Assembly: GCA_029721435.1 (NCBI GenBank) | Contig: CM056576.1 | Span: forward strand, 67,537,876 to 67,601,875 | Origin: Gymnothorax reevesii | Lineage: Eukaryota > Chordata > Actinopteri > Anguilliformes > Muraenidae | DNA: 64,000 nt | Direction: 5' to 3' | Shown: positions 46,038 to 58,412 of the stretch, piece after piece | Numbering within the stretch: the first letter of the stretch is position 1 | Layout: the number at the start of each line of letters is the position of its first letter | Position numbers and translations under genes: made by a program | The notes under the pieces: model-generated | What the model was told of the DNA's origin: nothing | Seen by the model: only the letters and a program-made list of their open reading frames with translations | The model's database searches: none

Positions 46038-47024
46038 TAGCTCACCTGACCACTCAAGGGAAATGCCTTGAACAAATTTAGAGTCCTAATGGGTGGGAAG
46101 ATACTGGTAAAGTTTCAGCTTCATTGGTCAAGTAGTTTAGTAGAAGAGGAGTTTTAAAGGTTTCAGTGTAACTTAGAGGGGTTGTACAAATTTGACGGTC
46201 AAAGCAAGTTCAAAATTCAAAATACGGAAAAAATTGTATTATATGTGATGCATCTTGCTACTTACTACCTACATAGCAAATTTCAGCTGAATATGTGCAA
46301 CAATAGCTTTCATATGAGCAATTATGTGATTTTCCATATGGCCGCCATGGCGGGCATGTTTGAAATCGGATCGGAACGCCTTGAACAAAACTTAGTGTCC
46401 TCATAGGCAGGAAGGTACCTGTCAAGTTTCACCTTCATTGGCCATGTAGTTTCGGAGAAGATGATTTTGAAAGATTTCAATGTAACTCACAGGGGTTGTA
46501 TAAAGTTGAAGGTGAAAGCAAGGTCAAAATTCGAAATACAGGAAAAGCCGTATGATATGTGATGCATCTTGCCACTTACTGACTAGACAGCAAATTTCAG
46601 CTGAATGTGTGCATAAATAGCTTTCAGATGGGCAATTATGTGATTTTCAATATGGCCGCCATAGCGGCCATGTGTGAAATCGGAGCGAAACGCCTTGAAC
46701 AAACCTTCCTGCCTATGAGGACACCAAGTTACCTGTCAAGTTTCACTTTCATTGGCCAAGTAGTTTCGGAGAAGATGATTTTGAAAGATTTCAAAGTAAC
46801 TCACAGGGGTAGTATAAAGTTGAAGGTGAAAGCAAGGTCAAAATTCAAAATGTGGAAAAAGCCGTATGATATGTGATCATGTGATATTATACCTGTAAAG
46901 TTTCAGCTTCATAGGCCCAGTGGTTTCAGAGGAGAAGATGTTTACGGACGACGAACGACGACGACGAAGGACGGACAAACAGGCCATGACATAAGCTCAT
47001 CTGATTTTGTTGTCAGGTGAGCTA
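46038..47024. mobile_element. TIR element TAGCTCACCTGAC with 313-bp tandem units
   Basis: A perfect 13-bp inverted repeat, TAGCTCACCTGAC ... GTCAGGTGAGCTA, bounds 987 bases. Inside, a unit starting GCCTTGAACAAA recurs at 46065, 46378 and 46692 (spacings 313 and 314), with the third copy incomplete. Each of the first two ends in a palindromic GGCCGCCATGGCGGGC-type motif. A GACGACGAAGGACGGACAAA tract precedes the right end. No ORF of note. Confidence 0.85.
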
Positions 47025-47056
47025 ACAATGTTCCTCAACTTCAAATTACAAAGGCT

Positions 47057-47877
47057 TTGAAGGTCTCATCATCGACAGTGCATAACGTCATCAAAGGATT
47101 CACAGAAACTGGAAAAATCTCAGTGCGTAAGGGACAAGGCCGAACACCTTTGCTGGATGGCCACGACCTTTTGTCCCTCAGACGCCACTGCATCACTCAC
47201 CGGCATGATTCTGTCCTTGACATTACTAAATGGGCCCAGGAAAACTTCAAGAAACCACTGTCTGTAAAGACAGTCCGCCGTGCCATCCACAGATGCCACC
47301 TAAAACTATCACACAAAAAGGAAGCCATTGTTGAGCATGATCCAGAAGCGCCACCGTGTTCTGTGGGCCAAGGCTCATTTTAAATGGACTGTAGCAAAGT
47401 GGCAAAGTGTCCTGTGGTCAGACGAGTCAAAATTTGACATTCTTGTTGGAAATCATGGGCGTCGTGTCCTCTGGGCTAAAGAAGAAAAAGACCGCCCCTC
47501 CTGTTATCAGCGTTCAGATAAAAAGCCCTCATCTCTGATGGTATGGGGATGCATTTGCACATATGGTGTGGGACACTTAAATGTTTTAAAAAGCACCATG
47601 AATGCTGAAAGGTATATAAAGACAATATATGCTCTTCTCCAGACAACATCTATTCCTGGGAAGGCCTTGTGTATTTCAGCAGGACAATGCAAAACCACAT
47701 ACTGCAGCGATTACAACAGCATGGCTTCCTTTAAGAAGAGTCCGGGTGCTGAACAGGCCCGTCAGCAGTCACGTTCTTACATCGATTGAGACGATTTGGT
47801 GCATAATTGAACGAAAAGTCTGGCTAAACTCAATAAACTTGCCTCCACAATGCCCAGATGCCTTCACTCTGTGTTAA
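47057..47877 (+). pseudogene. Tc1 transposase remnant in three frames
   Basis: Frame one (47057-47383): SSSTVHNVIKGF and GKISVRKGQGRTP, the helix-turn-helix side. Frame two (47328-47680): [20 protein letters not shown] with the first catalytic Asp and [12 protein letters not shown]. Frame three (47629-47877): [12 protein letters not shown] with the second Asp and SIETIW with the Glu 34 residues on. Two shifts plus the upstream insertion make it dead, although the three acids are kept. Confidence 0.9.
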
Positions 47878-48191
47878 CAAGAAGAGGGGATGCTACACAA
47901 TGGTAAACAGGCCCCTGTCCAAACTTTTTTGAGACCTGTAGCAGCCATCAAATTTGAAATGACCTCATTTTGTGGATGAAGTTGTAAAATTTCTCATTTT
48001 CGACATTTGCAATGTTATTTCTGTTCTACATGCGAATAAAATACTGGCTGGTGTGATTTGAAAGTGCTCGCGTTTTGATTTTATTCAGAATTTACACTTT
48101 GTCCCAATTATTTCAGAAATGGGGTTGTACAAGCCATATGAAATATTACACCAGATTAATTTCCTCAATACAATGGGCCCAGAAATCTCAC

Positions 48192-48308
48192 CGAGAAGAG
48201 AAGGTATAGACTCCACACAGAGGACACCAGATAGAACATACACAGCTGTCCAGACTCGTTGAACTTGGTGTTCTTGCTCTTTGAAAGATGGAGTCTTCTG
48301 TTTATTTT
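48192..48308 (-). CDS. tram2: TRAM2 exon: KFNESGQL segment
   Basis: This 117-base exon has acceptor CCTTTTCAG and donor TCG|GTGAGA, phase 0 in and out. It encodes [20 protein letters not shown] then [19 protein letters not shown], where a membrane helix starts. KFNESGQL after a basic HLSK stretch marks the beginning of the TLC domain in all TRAM proteins. The Tc1 element ending at 48127 lies just inside the intron downstream of the donor. Confidence 0.95.
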
Positions 48309-48449
48309 CTGAAAAGGAAAAAACAAAATTGCTGTGGTGATTCTGCGATTCGATCATATACAAATTAAAACTGAAAAGCGATTTCAGAAATGGGGAAAAC
48401 TACTCTGAAAGGCATGTTTCACAAATAACAATAAATCAATTGAATAAAA

Positions 48450-49963
48450 TAGCTTAACTGCAAGCAATCTTATAGTGATGATACAAGTTCTGAAAATTTC
48501 ATGTGAAGTTCGACCTTCGAATCATTGAAGGTCAATGTCAAAAAGTTCACATACATTTATAAGACCCTCTGTAATACCCAATCCTATGCTCTGAAGCAGT
48601 CTTGGTGATAAAATTCCTTGAAAATTTAATGTTAACTATGAACTTTAAAGGTCACAGAAGGTCAAGCTGAGGTCAGCAAATGGACTTTAAATATGACTTT
48701 TTAAATGTCTATATGCAAACCTAGGATCCATCTGTGATCATTTTGGTGTCACTGTTGAGTGTGACCCTAAATGGTCACTGACAGTCAAGCAGAATGTCAC
48801 CAAATGAAAAGTTCATATGTGACTTCCTATAAGTGTTCATGACAAATTTATTCCCAATCTTCAATATTTTCAAGCCTAGAAGCCTTTGAAAATTGAAACA
48901 TGCCCACAATACAAACCTAAGCTCTATCTGTAATAGTTTTGGTGATAGAAGTCATTGCAATTTCACTGTGACCTTCGAAGGTCAAGATCAAGGCCACCAA
49001 ATGAAAGTTTGTATGTGACTTCCTATAAGTGTTCATGACAAATTTATTCCCAATCTTCAATATTTTCAAGCCTAGAAGCCTTTGAAAATTGAAACATTTT
49101 GCTTGAGCTCAAGTTTGACCTTTCAATGTCATCAGAGGTCAACTTTAACACATCCAAAATTTAGGTCATGTATTACTTCCTATATGCCGATAGTAGAAAC
49201 TTAGTCTCCATGTGCAACAATTCAGCTGCCACAGGCATTTTTGCCCATTCTCCATAAAACACATTGTTAAAGTACAGCTCCCAAACTAGACCCACTTCCG
49301 TTGATTCAATTAAAATTTCACTTGCACTGTACATAGTGCATCGAGGTGAGTTGATTGCCATATGTAGGAAAAAAGTTCAGACAGTTTTTGAGAAATAATT
49401 TTTTGAAATTTCAAGTCCTATCTTTTAACATGTTAATATTTTCCTAGACCTTAAGTTTGACCTTTCAAAGTCATCTGAGGTCAACTTGAACATAACCAAA
49501 ATATAAGTCATATAAGATTTCCTATACGTCAATAATACAAACTCAATCTCCGTCTGCAACCATTTGGCCTCCACAGGCCATCCTGCATATTCATCAAGTA
49601 CAGCGCCCCCACTAGACCCACTTCCGTTGGTTCAATCATAATGGTGCTCACACTGTGCATTGAGGTTACCAAGGTAAGTTGATTAGCTGATTTAGAAAAA
49701 AATTATCACGCAGTTTTTGAAAAAAAATTATTTTTTTAATTTTCTCAGTCCTATCTTTAACATTGGAGCCAAAATTTCAAGGGCCCATAAAACAAACAAA
49801 AATGATTAAATCAAAAATCAAAAAAAAAAAAAAAAACGGACTGGAGATATGGCCTGGTAATGTGTATGGCGAATTTACACAAAAATTCATCAGGCGAAAA
49901 AAGATAAATGTACCGGACGACGGATGCCACACCACAATAGCTTATCGGTAAGCCGGTAAGCTA
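48450..49963 (-). repeat. Reverse copy of TGACCTTGA-rich repeat element
   Basis: Monomers such as CTGTGACCTTCGAAGGTCAA and GAATGTCACCAAATGAAAGT recur. Two nearly identical stretches of about 100 bases (TATAAGTGTTCATGACAAATT...) start near 48829 and 49024. The right end AGCCGGTAAGCTA closes at 49963, matching the start at 13971. Confidence 0.65.
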
Positions 49964-50240
49964 AAAATGATGACGTATCCTTTCACCCATTTCTGAAGGC
50001 TGCTTCTGTGCTGTCCCCTTCAAATACAGTACTGAGAGAAAACAGTCCCCCCACATCCCTATTTCTACCATTACTTCAAGGAGGTCATGTTAAAAGTTGT
50101 TTATTTCTGTGATTGCAAGCAACATCATGAGCCAAGTTATGGATAGATATGACATCTATACCAGAGGTGTGACTTGGCCAATCCTAGAGGTCATTTTATT
50201 TTGGTTGTGATTTTGAACAAGTAGATCAGAAGGATCTAAT

Positions 50241-50799
50241 AGCTGCGACCTCGCCTAGCATCCGTCACGTGGCCTAGTGTCCATGACTGGTGGTTTCTTG
50301 TACAAGTGTGATCTTGAAATTGGCAAATGATCTTGAAAATCAATAGGGGACCCTTCCTCTGTACCAAGAAGCTTGTGCTAAGATGTAATAGCCATCCATC
50401 AAGTTAAAGTGGAGTTACGGTGCGAAAACCGTCAAATCGGGCAAAATTGACACTTTTTTTGCCTTTGTGACCTTGGGATTTCACGAATGACCTTGAAGAA
50501 CACCTCTTCTATGCCTAGGGAACATAGGGAACACCTCTTCTATGCCTAGAAGCTATTTCCAAAATTTCATAGCGATCCATGAATTCTTACTGGAGTTACT
50601 GCGCGAAAACCCGCAAACAAGGTTGTGACCTCTGTGAACTTGACCTTTGACCTCGACCTTGTGCATTGACATCACTTTGGTGAAGGTCAATAACTGCTGA
50701 AAATTTCATGATGATACGACTACAGGAACATGGTCAAAAAGGTGGCACAGACAGACAGACGGACAGACAAAGCGTTCATAGAGCTGCTTGGTCGCAGCT
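50241..50799. mobile_element. TIR element AGCTGCGACC with GACAGACGG tract
   Basis: AGCTGCGACC at 50241-50250 and GGTCGCAGCT at 50790-50799 are perfect 10-base inverted ends. Inside are GACCTTGGGATTTCACGAAT, a DR1 motif TGACCTTTGACCT (50641-50653) and CACAGACAGACAGACGGACA just before the right end. An AACACCTCTTCTATGCCTAG stretch is duplicated near 50500-50548. No ORF. Confidence 0.7.
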
Positions 50800-50949
50800 A
50801 AAAATGACTGGATGTGGAATTTTATCAAAGGACTCTTCACCATTTCAAAAATGGAAGATTGGAATAACATATGCACTACATCACTACAATATACAGTACA
50901 AGTTGGTCGTAAAGTTCCTAATGCCTTGGCATTGTGGTAGGCCTACATA

Positions 50950-52496
50950 CACTCCTGATCAAAATCTTAAGACCAGTTAAAAAATTGCAAGAATTTGCAT
51001 TTTGCACTGTTGTATCTTAAGAAGGTTCTAAGTAGAGTTTCAAAATGCAAAAAGAAGAAATGGGAACAAGAGACCAAATGTTTTGAGCAGGCAATTTATT
51101 GAAAAGAACAATTTAACTGAAATAGGCTGTTCATCAGCTGATCAAAAGTTTAAGACCACATCCTTTAAAAGCCCAAATCTGTGGAAAAAATTTGGATTCC
51201 ATGTCATTTTCTGTCAAGTAATCACACTGTCAAGACCTCTTGATGGGAAAAGCAAAAAAACTCACTGCCTTCGAACGTGGCAGGATTGTTGAGCTGCATA
51301 GACAAGGCCTCTCACAGCGTGCCATCGCTGCTGAGGTTGGACGCAGTAAGACAGTCATTTTGCATTTCTTAAAAGATCCTGAGGTTTATGGAACAAAAAA
51401 ATCAAGTGGTAGACCCAAAAAAATCTCACCGGCTCTGAGCCGGAGGATCCGAATGGCTGTCCGTCAAGACACGGGACGATCCTCATCCCAAATTAAGGCC
51501 ATTACTGGTGCTGACTGCAACCCAATAACCATCAGACAGCATCTGCAAAGGAACGGCTTCAAAAACAAAAAACGTCTTCCAAGGCCACGTCTCCTTCAAC
51601 GCCACAAAATTGCCCGTTTGGCCTTTGCAAGGGAGCACCAAACATGGGACGTTCAAAGTTGAAAGAAAGTTTTATTCTCTGATGAGAAAAAATTTAACCT
51701 TGATGGTCCTGATGGCTTCCAACGCTACTGGCATGACAAGGAGATGCCACCTGAGATTTTTTCAACACGGCACAGCGGAGGGGGCGCCATCATGATCTGG
51801 GGTGCTTTTTCCTTCAATGGAACAATGGAGCTCCAGGTTGTGCAGGGGCGTCAAACAGCAGCTGGCTACGTGGAGATGTTGCAGCGGGCATCCCTCATGA
51901 TTGAGGGCCCTCGTCTGTGTGGTGATGACTGGGTCTTTCAGCAGGACAATGCTGCAATTCACAATGCCCGTCTGACAAAGGATTTTTTTCAGGAGAATAA
52001 CATCTCTCTTTTGCATCATCCTGCATGTTCCCCTGATCTAAATCCAATTGAGAACATTTGGGGATGGATGGCAAGGGAAGTTTACAAAAATGGACATCAG
52101 TTCCAGACAGTGGATGCCCTTCGTGAAGCCATCTTCACCACTTGGAGCAACATTCCTACAAGCCTTTTGGAAACACTCGCATCAAGCATGCCAACACGAA
52201 TTTTTGAAGTGATCAACAATAATGGTGGAGCTACTCATTACTGAGTCTGTTTTTGAGACTTTAATTTCTGTTTTAGGGGTTGAGCTATGGTCTTAAACTT
52301 TTGATCAGCTGATGAACAGCCTATTTTAGTTAAATTGTTCTTTTCAATAAATTGCCTGCTCAAAACATTTAGTCTCTTGCTCACATTTCTTCTTTTTGCA
52401 TTTTGAAACTCTACTTAGAACCTTCTTATGATACAACAGTGCAAAACGTAAATTCTTGCAATTTTTTAACTGGTCTTAAGATTTTGATCAGGAGTG
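50950..52496 (+). mobile_element. Tc1/mariner transposon, sibling of 43284 copy
   Basis: Ends CACTCCTGATCAAAATCTTA and complement, with TA on both sides (50948-50949 and 52497-52498). Inverted repeats are about 200 bp with the same inner TTCATCAGCTGATCAAAAGT block. It carries a transposase with one stop. Orientation is opposite to the 43284 copy. Confidence 0.93.
51243..52244 (+). pseudogene. Tc1 transposase with a single in-frame stop
   Basis: Reads from [20 protein letters not shown] to [13 protein letters not shown] in one frame, interrupted only at 51660-51662, where TGA stands at the Trp of the sibling's ERWKK. All catalytic residues are present downstream: [15 protein letters not shown] and [11 protein letters not shown] (DD34E). 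It has the same length as the intact copy at 43541-44542. A one-base nonsense change makes this a young pseudogene. Confidence 0.93.
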
Positions 52497-52498
52497 TA

Positions 52499-54529
52499 AT
52501 ATGATCACACAGGTCATAAATGATTCTACTGTTGATAACAGTTTTCTGTAAGTTTTGATTTTTTTTATTTCGCGCTTAGTGAAATTAGCGCTCTTCTTTA
52601 GGCTGACATTATACCAATGCCTTAGACATTGCAAGCATCATGAGACCAGGCGCAGGTACAACCATGCTCTGCCAAGAGCACTTGCTATAAATTTAAACCA
52701 CAAAGTCAAGCGTGGCAAGAGTTGAGACATTCATTTTATGCCTTGCTGGTGCACTTCACTCCCGTAGCTGTCTTTCACAAACCGTTCCCATCCACTACAT
52801 ATTAATAAGGAATAACGATGTTCTTTAAATCAGTTGAAGTGACGCGAGATCTGCGGCTCCAGTATAATTTGTGTATTGGTATATCTGACCAAAGAATCCT
52901 GAAACCAAAAAGTAGCCATTTACTGTCGTGAGATGGCAGCCCGAAATGATGGGAGAAAGGTGCAGGTGTCCGCTCAGGTGCCTTATGCCTTGCCTAAGGG
53001 ATAAGGGGGTGGGGAAAGCAATGCGCTTGAATGACACCAAACCAGCTGCTTAAATATTACACATATGAACTTGATTTCATGCTTTGGCAGAGATGCCAAG
53101 TCTCGCACATTTTTTAGGCTTTTCTACTGTAGTCCGCAATTATTCAATGAACGCTTATTAATGAGATTCTCAAACTGAATTAAAATCCTTGTGCAGTGAA
53201 GTTTCAGTTTCACTTGAGAAAGGTGGACCTCACCACAAGTAACATGGAAAGCGATTATGACTCCAGACTTCTCGTGCTCCTCTTTGCTCAGGGATGGGAA
53301 ACAATGCATGTGTTTAATGATCGTTTAAATTGTGTAAAATGAAATAAGACCATATGAAACGTCGTCATGGAATTTTATTGCTTTCAATCCCTCAGTAAAG
53401 AAAAGCCTGAGAATTCCCGAGTCATGATCGGTTTCGGGGTCACAAGTGGGGAAATCCACCGTAATGCACATGAAACTGATTAACTTAATGCACAATGACT
53501 GGAATTCTGCAAGTGAATTTCTTCAGTGCGCGTTGATAGAATTGCTGACTATGGCACAGGAACGTGAATGCCACTAAGAGGCAGGACACTCCTGCCGAAT
53601 GTGAGCGACTTTGCTTCTCGGTTTGGCAACAAGCGCAAATGAGCGACTGGACTTTAGAAACAAGCTCAAAAAACCGCAACCAGACAACCAATATTTATAA
53701 GTGACTTTATGAAAAGCTAAGCCCAAGGTCGCTTAAAACATGCGGATTTGGCTACACTGCCCAGTGTGAGGCACCTGGCTTTTCTTTGGCCTGGCCTCCG
53801 CACGGCATTTGTTAGCGCATGACGTCACTCACAGCCCACAGCATAGGATTAGACTGAATAGATCGGCCCCCATGGATTGGGCCCATTGACACAGAGATCC
53901 AATCTAGAATTTCATTCCATATTGAGACTGATATTGATACCAATATCGGATCAGTGCATCCTCAGTTGTGTGGCCGCTCAATTTTCAGGTGTGGCTCTGC
54001 CACCGATTTGAAATGGACAAAATTGCACGTCCAAATGAATGATTGTCGTTTTGCCTCAACGAGGTGAACAAGCAACACCCGATTCGGATTGAAGTTCTAT
54101 TTAAGTAGTAAAAATGCCTGCGATTTAGTCAGAATGAATACATTTTTTAAAGAAATGTTTAGTGCCCGCCTAATTTTAAGTTCTGGCTGCGGCACTGCGA
54201 TAGACTGCTCCAAATTCTCGCCCCTCTACTTTTTTTGTGCGTCTCGCTCTTTTAACAGCAGAAATGCAACATCTAACATCACCATGATCCATATTTTCAA
54301 ATGCAGCAACATATGTATCAACTGGAAAAAAGGCCTGAAAAGCCGGCAGTTAGAACTGAAGCACAGAGAGTCGTTGCTGAGGAAACGATACACCGTCTCA
54401 TCGGCGTGAACTGGCAGGTTTCATAACATCGCAGACTGGCGCATCGCAAGTAGTTGCATGTCTTAGCCCATCTTGTTGCAAATCTTTGGTCTAAACTGGG
54501 CTTAATAAATGATGCGTTCCTGCACACAA
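52499..54529. other. tram2 intron, mostly unassigned
   Basis: Near 53914-53962, GATATTGATACCAATATCGG and ATCAGTGCATCC resemble the end of the 57021-58404 hAT family and look like a truncated terminus. No host exon or full element recognised. Confidence 0.4.
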
Positions 54530-54698
54530 ACATGGGAAGACACTGAATCCCATAGTTTCCCCTCCTTGTCTTCTCTCTGGAAAGCTTGAAGCCATAAAGC
54601 TCTCCTTTTTGGGTCCTTTTCCAGGTAGGATGGGAACCTGAGATCTGGACTCGTCTTTTTATTTGATGTACATTCGGTACACAACAACTTGTAGGCAT
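54530..54698 (-). pseudogene. THAP domain remnant with frameshift
   Basis: Starts MPTSCCVPN in one frame. A single missing base at the next Cys moves the reading to CTSNKKTSPDLRF, then KDPKRRALWLQAFQRED and SSHVC. Two early Cys, the central Trp in ALWLQAF and a late Cys match THAP, but the final Cys-x2-His-Phe is degenerate (VCVQERI). No partner domain found nearby. Probably the N-terminus of a dead transposon. Confidence 0.55.
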
Positions 54699-54799
54699 TC
54701 TCCTGCTCAATTTTCTCGTTTGGTAGTGATTACTTAAAGCGTTTGAGTGTGATTGTTTTCCCTCAGAAAGGGGCACAGCTTTGGCGCGTCATGCTTGAT

Positions 54800-57012
54800 G
54801 ACATAGTGCTGGTAGCATCTATTTGAGCAGAAGCTTACCATAAAATAACTGAGGACAAAAATTTTGATAGTATTTAACTTGAGGATTTCCACCTGATATT
54901 TTCAGTGACTGCATTTTGTAGAGAATGTAAACAATCCAGTAAACAGCCCATCTTTGAACAAAAAAATAGTTTTAATGTGAGTGATGTGAGGAGAAAGAAG
55001 ATTCATATGTCAGCCCATTAATTCTCTGTTTGCGAAACGGGCGTGTACTTTGTGTGCGCTTACGCACGAAGTTCTGTGTATTTGTGGATCCCTGTGGGGG
55101 TGAATTTACGGTCCGGTGAAGAGAAATTTCTCATAGCGGCCAAGCTTGGCAGTTCTACTTGATTATTAGAGATGGAGTGAAATTATCGAATATAATTAAT
55201 AAAATGACACAGTAACAGTAAAAAAGGCAAAGCAACTGTTCATGAAAACGGAGAAGCATTATGCAGTTACAACCACTCACCATGAACGGCAAAAAGGAAC
55301 CAAACAGTACTGTCAGTTCAGAGTGATGTCAACCTCTGCATGAAGTAGTAAAGTTTCTAACTCTCCAAACATTTAACAAGAAACCTTAGATTATATCATT
55401 TGAAGAGCAGATTTCATTGAACCACTGCATCGACAAAATTGTGCATCATCATCATTACGGTTTTAAATGATGTAGGTAGCAGCGTCAGTTTAAACAGTCC
55501 ATCCACAACAGTGACAGTCTCTTTAAGAATGTGCAGTGCATGCAATGGCATCAATTGCATAAATGATGCATTCTCGTCGCACAGAAAAGATGTTGGGATT
55601 CCCTGTCCCCAGTCAGATAGTAAAAGGAGAGCATCTAATGTCGTCCTGTCTCTTGGCTCTTCCCTAGGACCCACATTCTTGGCCCCACTCTTACAAGACT
55701 GAGCTGGAATCTGCAAACTGCAATTCCATGTGGCCTACCTCAGCAAGTACTCACTACTCTGTTGAATTATGTTTTAAGTTCAGCGCTCCAAGTCTCATTC
55801 AACTAACCAACTCGAGCCCTGCGCTGCTTCTAGTAAATCACGCTAACAATCTGTTCAGCAATTTTCCCAAACTAAGGAGGACAGCGGAACAGCATTACAG
55901 CTCCACGTGGAGACAGAACTGCATCACGGCTGAAAACCCCGCAAAACATGCACCCCAGGACTGCATTAATCGACAGGTCACAAGTAAAGCATTTTGGATG
56001 GTCCATTACTTCTGTGACTATACAATCGCATTGTGTTCCTTCTATTTCAACGAGTTAGCCAGCCATTGACTGTGTGCCACTGCATGCATAATCTTTCTCC
56101 TGCTGGCCAACTTTCTAACGCTGTAGTCAATTAGTACGATTGCTGTAGTATAGACGTTTGTGGATGGATAGCCTGATCAGTGATATGAACAGCTTATGAG
56201 CTGAAGCCGGCTTCTCCTCTTGGTAATTCATTGAAACCAAACTTGAGCTACCCAGCCAAGCATCGGCCCACCAATACACTGCAAAATTCACTGCGGCAAG
56301 CACGTGGTCTTCTGTTCTCCGTTAGTCCCTAGACAAAGAAATGTGTGCCCAAAAACATACGCAAGCACGCACGCACATAACCACTGTTACCCTCTCATAT
56401 ATTGTACCTAGTACTCCTGTATATTAGCCACAATGTTCTGTGTTAATTTATGGATTTTTGAAATGAACTAACCACTTGTTTCCCATACATTTACATTACC
56501 GCAAACTCAGGCCAGCCCGATCTCATATCAGTTGGCCTATCGAACTTGCCCGGAAACGTGTACTCGTATTACTGCCGACAGCCTCAAGTCCCGGAACCGC
56601 GTCTTATCACTTGGCTCGCTTTGCATCTTAACACGCAGAACTGTTATCATAAATGCTTTTTGCTTTGCATCTAAACACAGACAATGGTTTGAGTTCAGGT
56701 GGCATTATGATTGGTCTTTGGTGATACAAGAACTAACGTGTATACACTCCATTACTTTCCGTTGGTAAATTTTTTTGTTTCGTTCATTTTCACCATGATT
56801 ACATGGTGACAGCCAAACAAACTGATGCTGGTCCTGCTGTCGCAAGACAGAAAGCTAGTGAAGATACTGTCAACCCACGGGCCACATGTGCGAAACAGTG
56901 AAGAGGAATCGTCATCAAACGGTGAAACCACGCGTCTTTGATATCAACTACAGTATGAGCAGTGTCGATCGCAGTGATCAACTGACTAGCTTGCACCTGC
57001 CGACTGCAAAAG
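54800..57012. other. tram2 intron, unassigned
   Basis: The longest frames (55414-55716 -, 55728-56069 +) have no recognisable domain. Bases near 56366-56378 are (GCAC)n-like. Nothing else can be named. Confidence 0.35.
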
Positions 57013-57020
57013 GTTTAGAC

Positions 57021-58404
57021 TAGAGGTGCACCGATCCAGTTTTTTCCCCATCCAATCCGATACCGATACTTGGGCTGAGCATATCGGCCGATATCCGATA
57101 CTGATCCGATACTATTGTTGAATGAATGAACGGTATACCTTGCCATGTGAGTGAGGGCATCAGACTTGACACAAACATTTAGTCTTGTTAAAAAAGGGAA
57201 ACAAATTAACACCGATATAAATGTACTTTATATTATTTATTAACAAATAACAATGTGTACATTAGCAGCAAAAAGAAATAAATAACACTTCCATGTAAAG
57301 TGCACTGCAAACAAATATTTCAAAATGTAATATAAAATATAGCAGCTGCCTGAAACCCAACAAACAATGGCTTAATTAACTTAAAAATACAAAATAAACA
57401 GAAGTAACATGCAAACATTTTGTGCAAACAGAACTTCAAAATCTAATATAAAATATAGCAGATAACAAGTGGCTGAAATAACTTGTTCAAAAACACAAAA
57501 TAAACAGAAGCAACACTTCCATGTAAAGATTTAGTGCAAACACATATTCAAAATCTAATCTACTATAAAATATAGCAGCTGAACCCAACAAACAGAAGTG
57601 GTTTAATTAACTTGTTCAAAATTACAAAATAAACAGAAGTAGCCTAACACTTCCAAAACATTTAGAAAATCAAAACAGGTAACTTAAATAAAATGTAAGC
57701 ATTTTTTGCTCACGTAACCTGCTTTGTCATCAACGACAGAGAGGGGCTGCAAATCCAAAACAACAAACTCCATAACCTTCTCAATAATGTTGGTTGCTTT
57801 CATGCTGCCGGTGTTCCGTGCCGAAAAACCTTGTGCTGGAAAACCTCGAGGTATATCGGCACGCACAATGTCCCGCGCCCAAAAGCTTCGCGTACCAAAA
57901 AGCCTTGTTTGCCCAGACGTCTCATAATGGGACGAGGCTTTTCAGCACTGAACACCGGCTCAGCGCAGAGCTCCGCGTGCTTTTTAGCATGGTGCTTTTG
58001 GAGGTGCTTATTTAAGTTTGTGGTATTGAATTTACCAACTTTATCACCACTCTTCACAACTGTCACGTTGCAGATATTGCATGTTGCAGTCGGACTAGCA
58101 GGCGCATCAACTTCGAAATGTTTCCAAATAGCAGACTTGGCTCGCTCCTGCGCTTGCTCCATGTTGCTCTGTTTTGCACATCACTAGCTGCTGTGCGTGC
58201 TCTGCGTGATGACGTAACCGGCGTTGCAAACATAGAATTGAAGTGACTAGATGGCTGCAACTGTATTGCTGGGTATGATATTAACTAAAAAGAAATGACC
58301 GGATCGGAATGCTGTATCGGCCTCATTCACCCGATATTGACAAATTAGCTGGATCGGATATCGGAGCCGATATCAGATCCACATATCGGATCGGTGCATC
58401 TGTA
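57021..58404 (-). mobile_element. hAT element, deletion derivative (1.38 kb)
   Basis: Ends TAGAGGTGCACCGATCC and GGATCGGTGCATCTGTA are inverted repeats, with perfect 8-base duplications GTTTAGAC at 57013-57020 and 58405-58412. Subterminal CCGATA/TATCGG motifs cluster at both ends, likely transposase sites. Coding remnant on the - strand; the 57200-57680 part is AT-rich with repeated AACAGAAGTAAC-like text. Confidence 0.95.
57694..58162 (-). pseudogene. hAT transposase N-terminus with BED zinc finger
   Basis: 58162-57800 encodes MEQAQERAKSAIWKHFEVDA, then CNICN, NTTNLNKHLQKHH: the W, CxxC and H-x4-H of a BED finger. A second frame (57866-57694) has KATNIIEKVMEFVVLDLQPL and SVVDD, a stretch conserved at the start of the hAT catalytic region. 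The catalytic domain and dimerisation region that should follow are missing. The frame change could be a former intron or a shift. Non-functional as a transposase. Confidence 0.85.
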
Positions 58405-58412
58405 GTTTAGAC

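Larger units (their letters stand above)
45594..48127 (+). mobile_element. Tc1/mariner, decayed, with a 1-kb nested insert
   Basis: The left end CAACCCTAATTCTGAAATAG and right end ATTTCAGAAATGGGGTTG are flanked by TA (45592-45593 and 48128-48129). The family is the same as the fragments at 1-1235 and 1536-1858. Between about 46018 and 47028 a separate element has inserted. The right end lies only 64 bases from a tram2 exon. Confidence 0.9.

Noticed and set aside
55414..55716. Overlapping 87- and 100-codon frames on both strands
   Set aside because: No known motif; a genuine exon cannot be excluded but nothing supports it.
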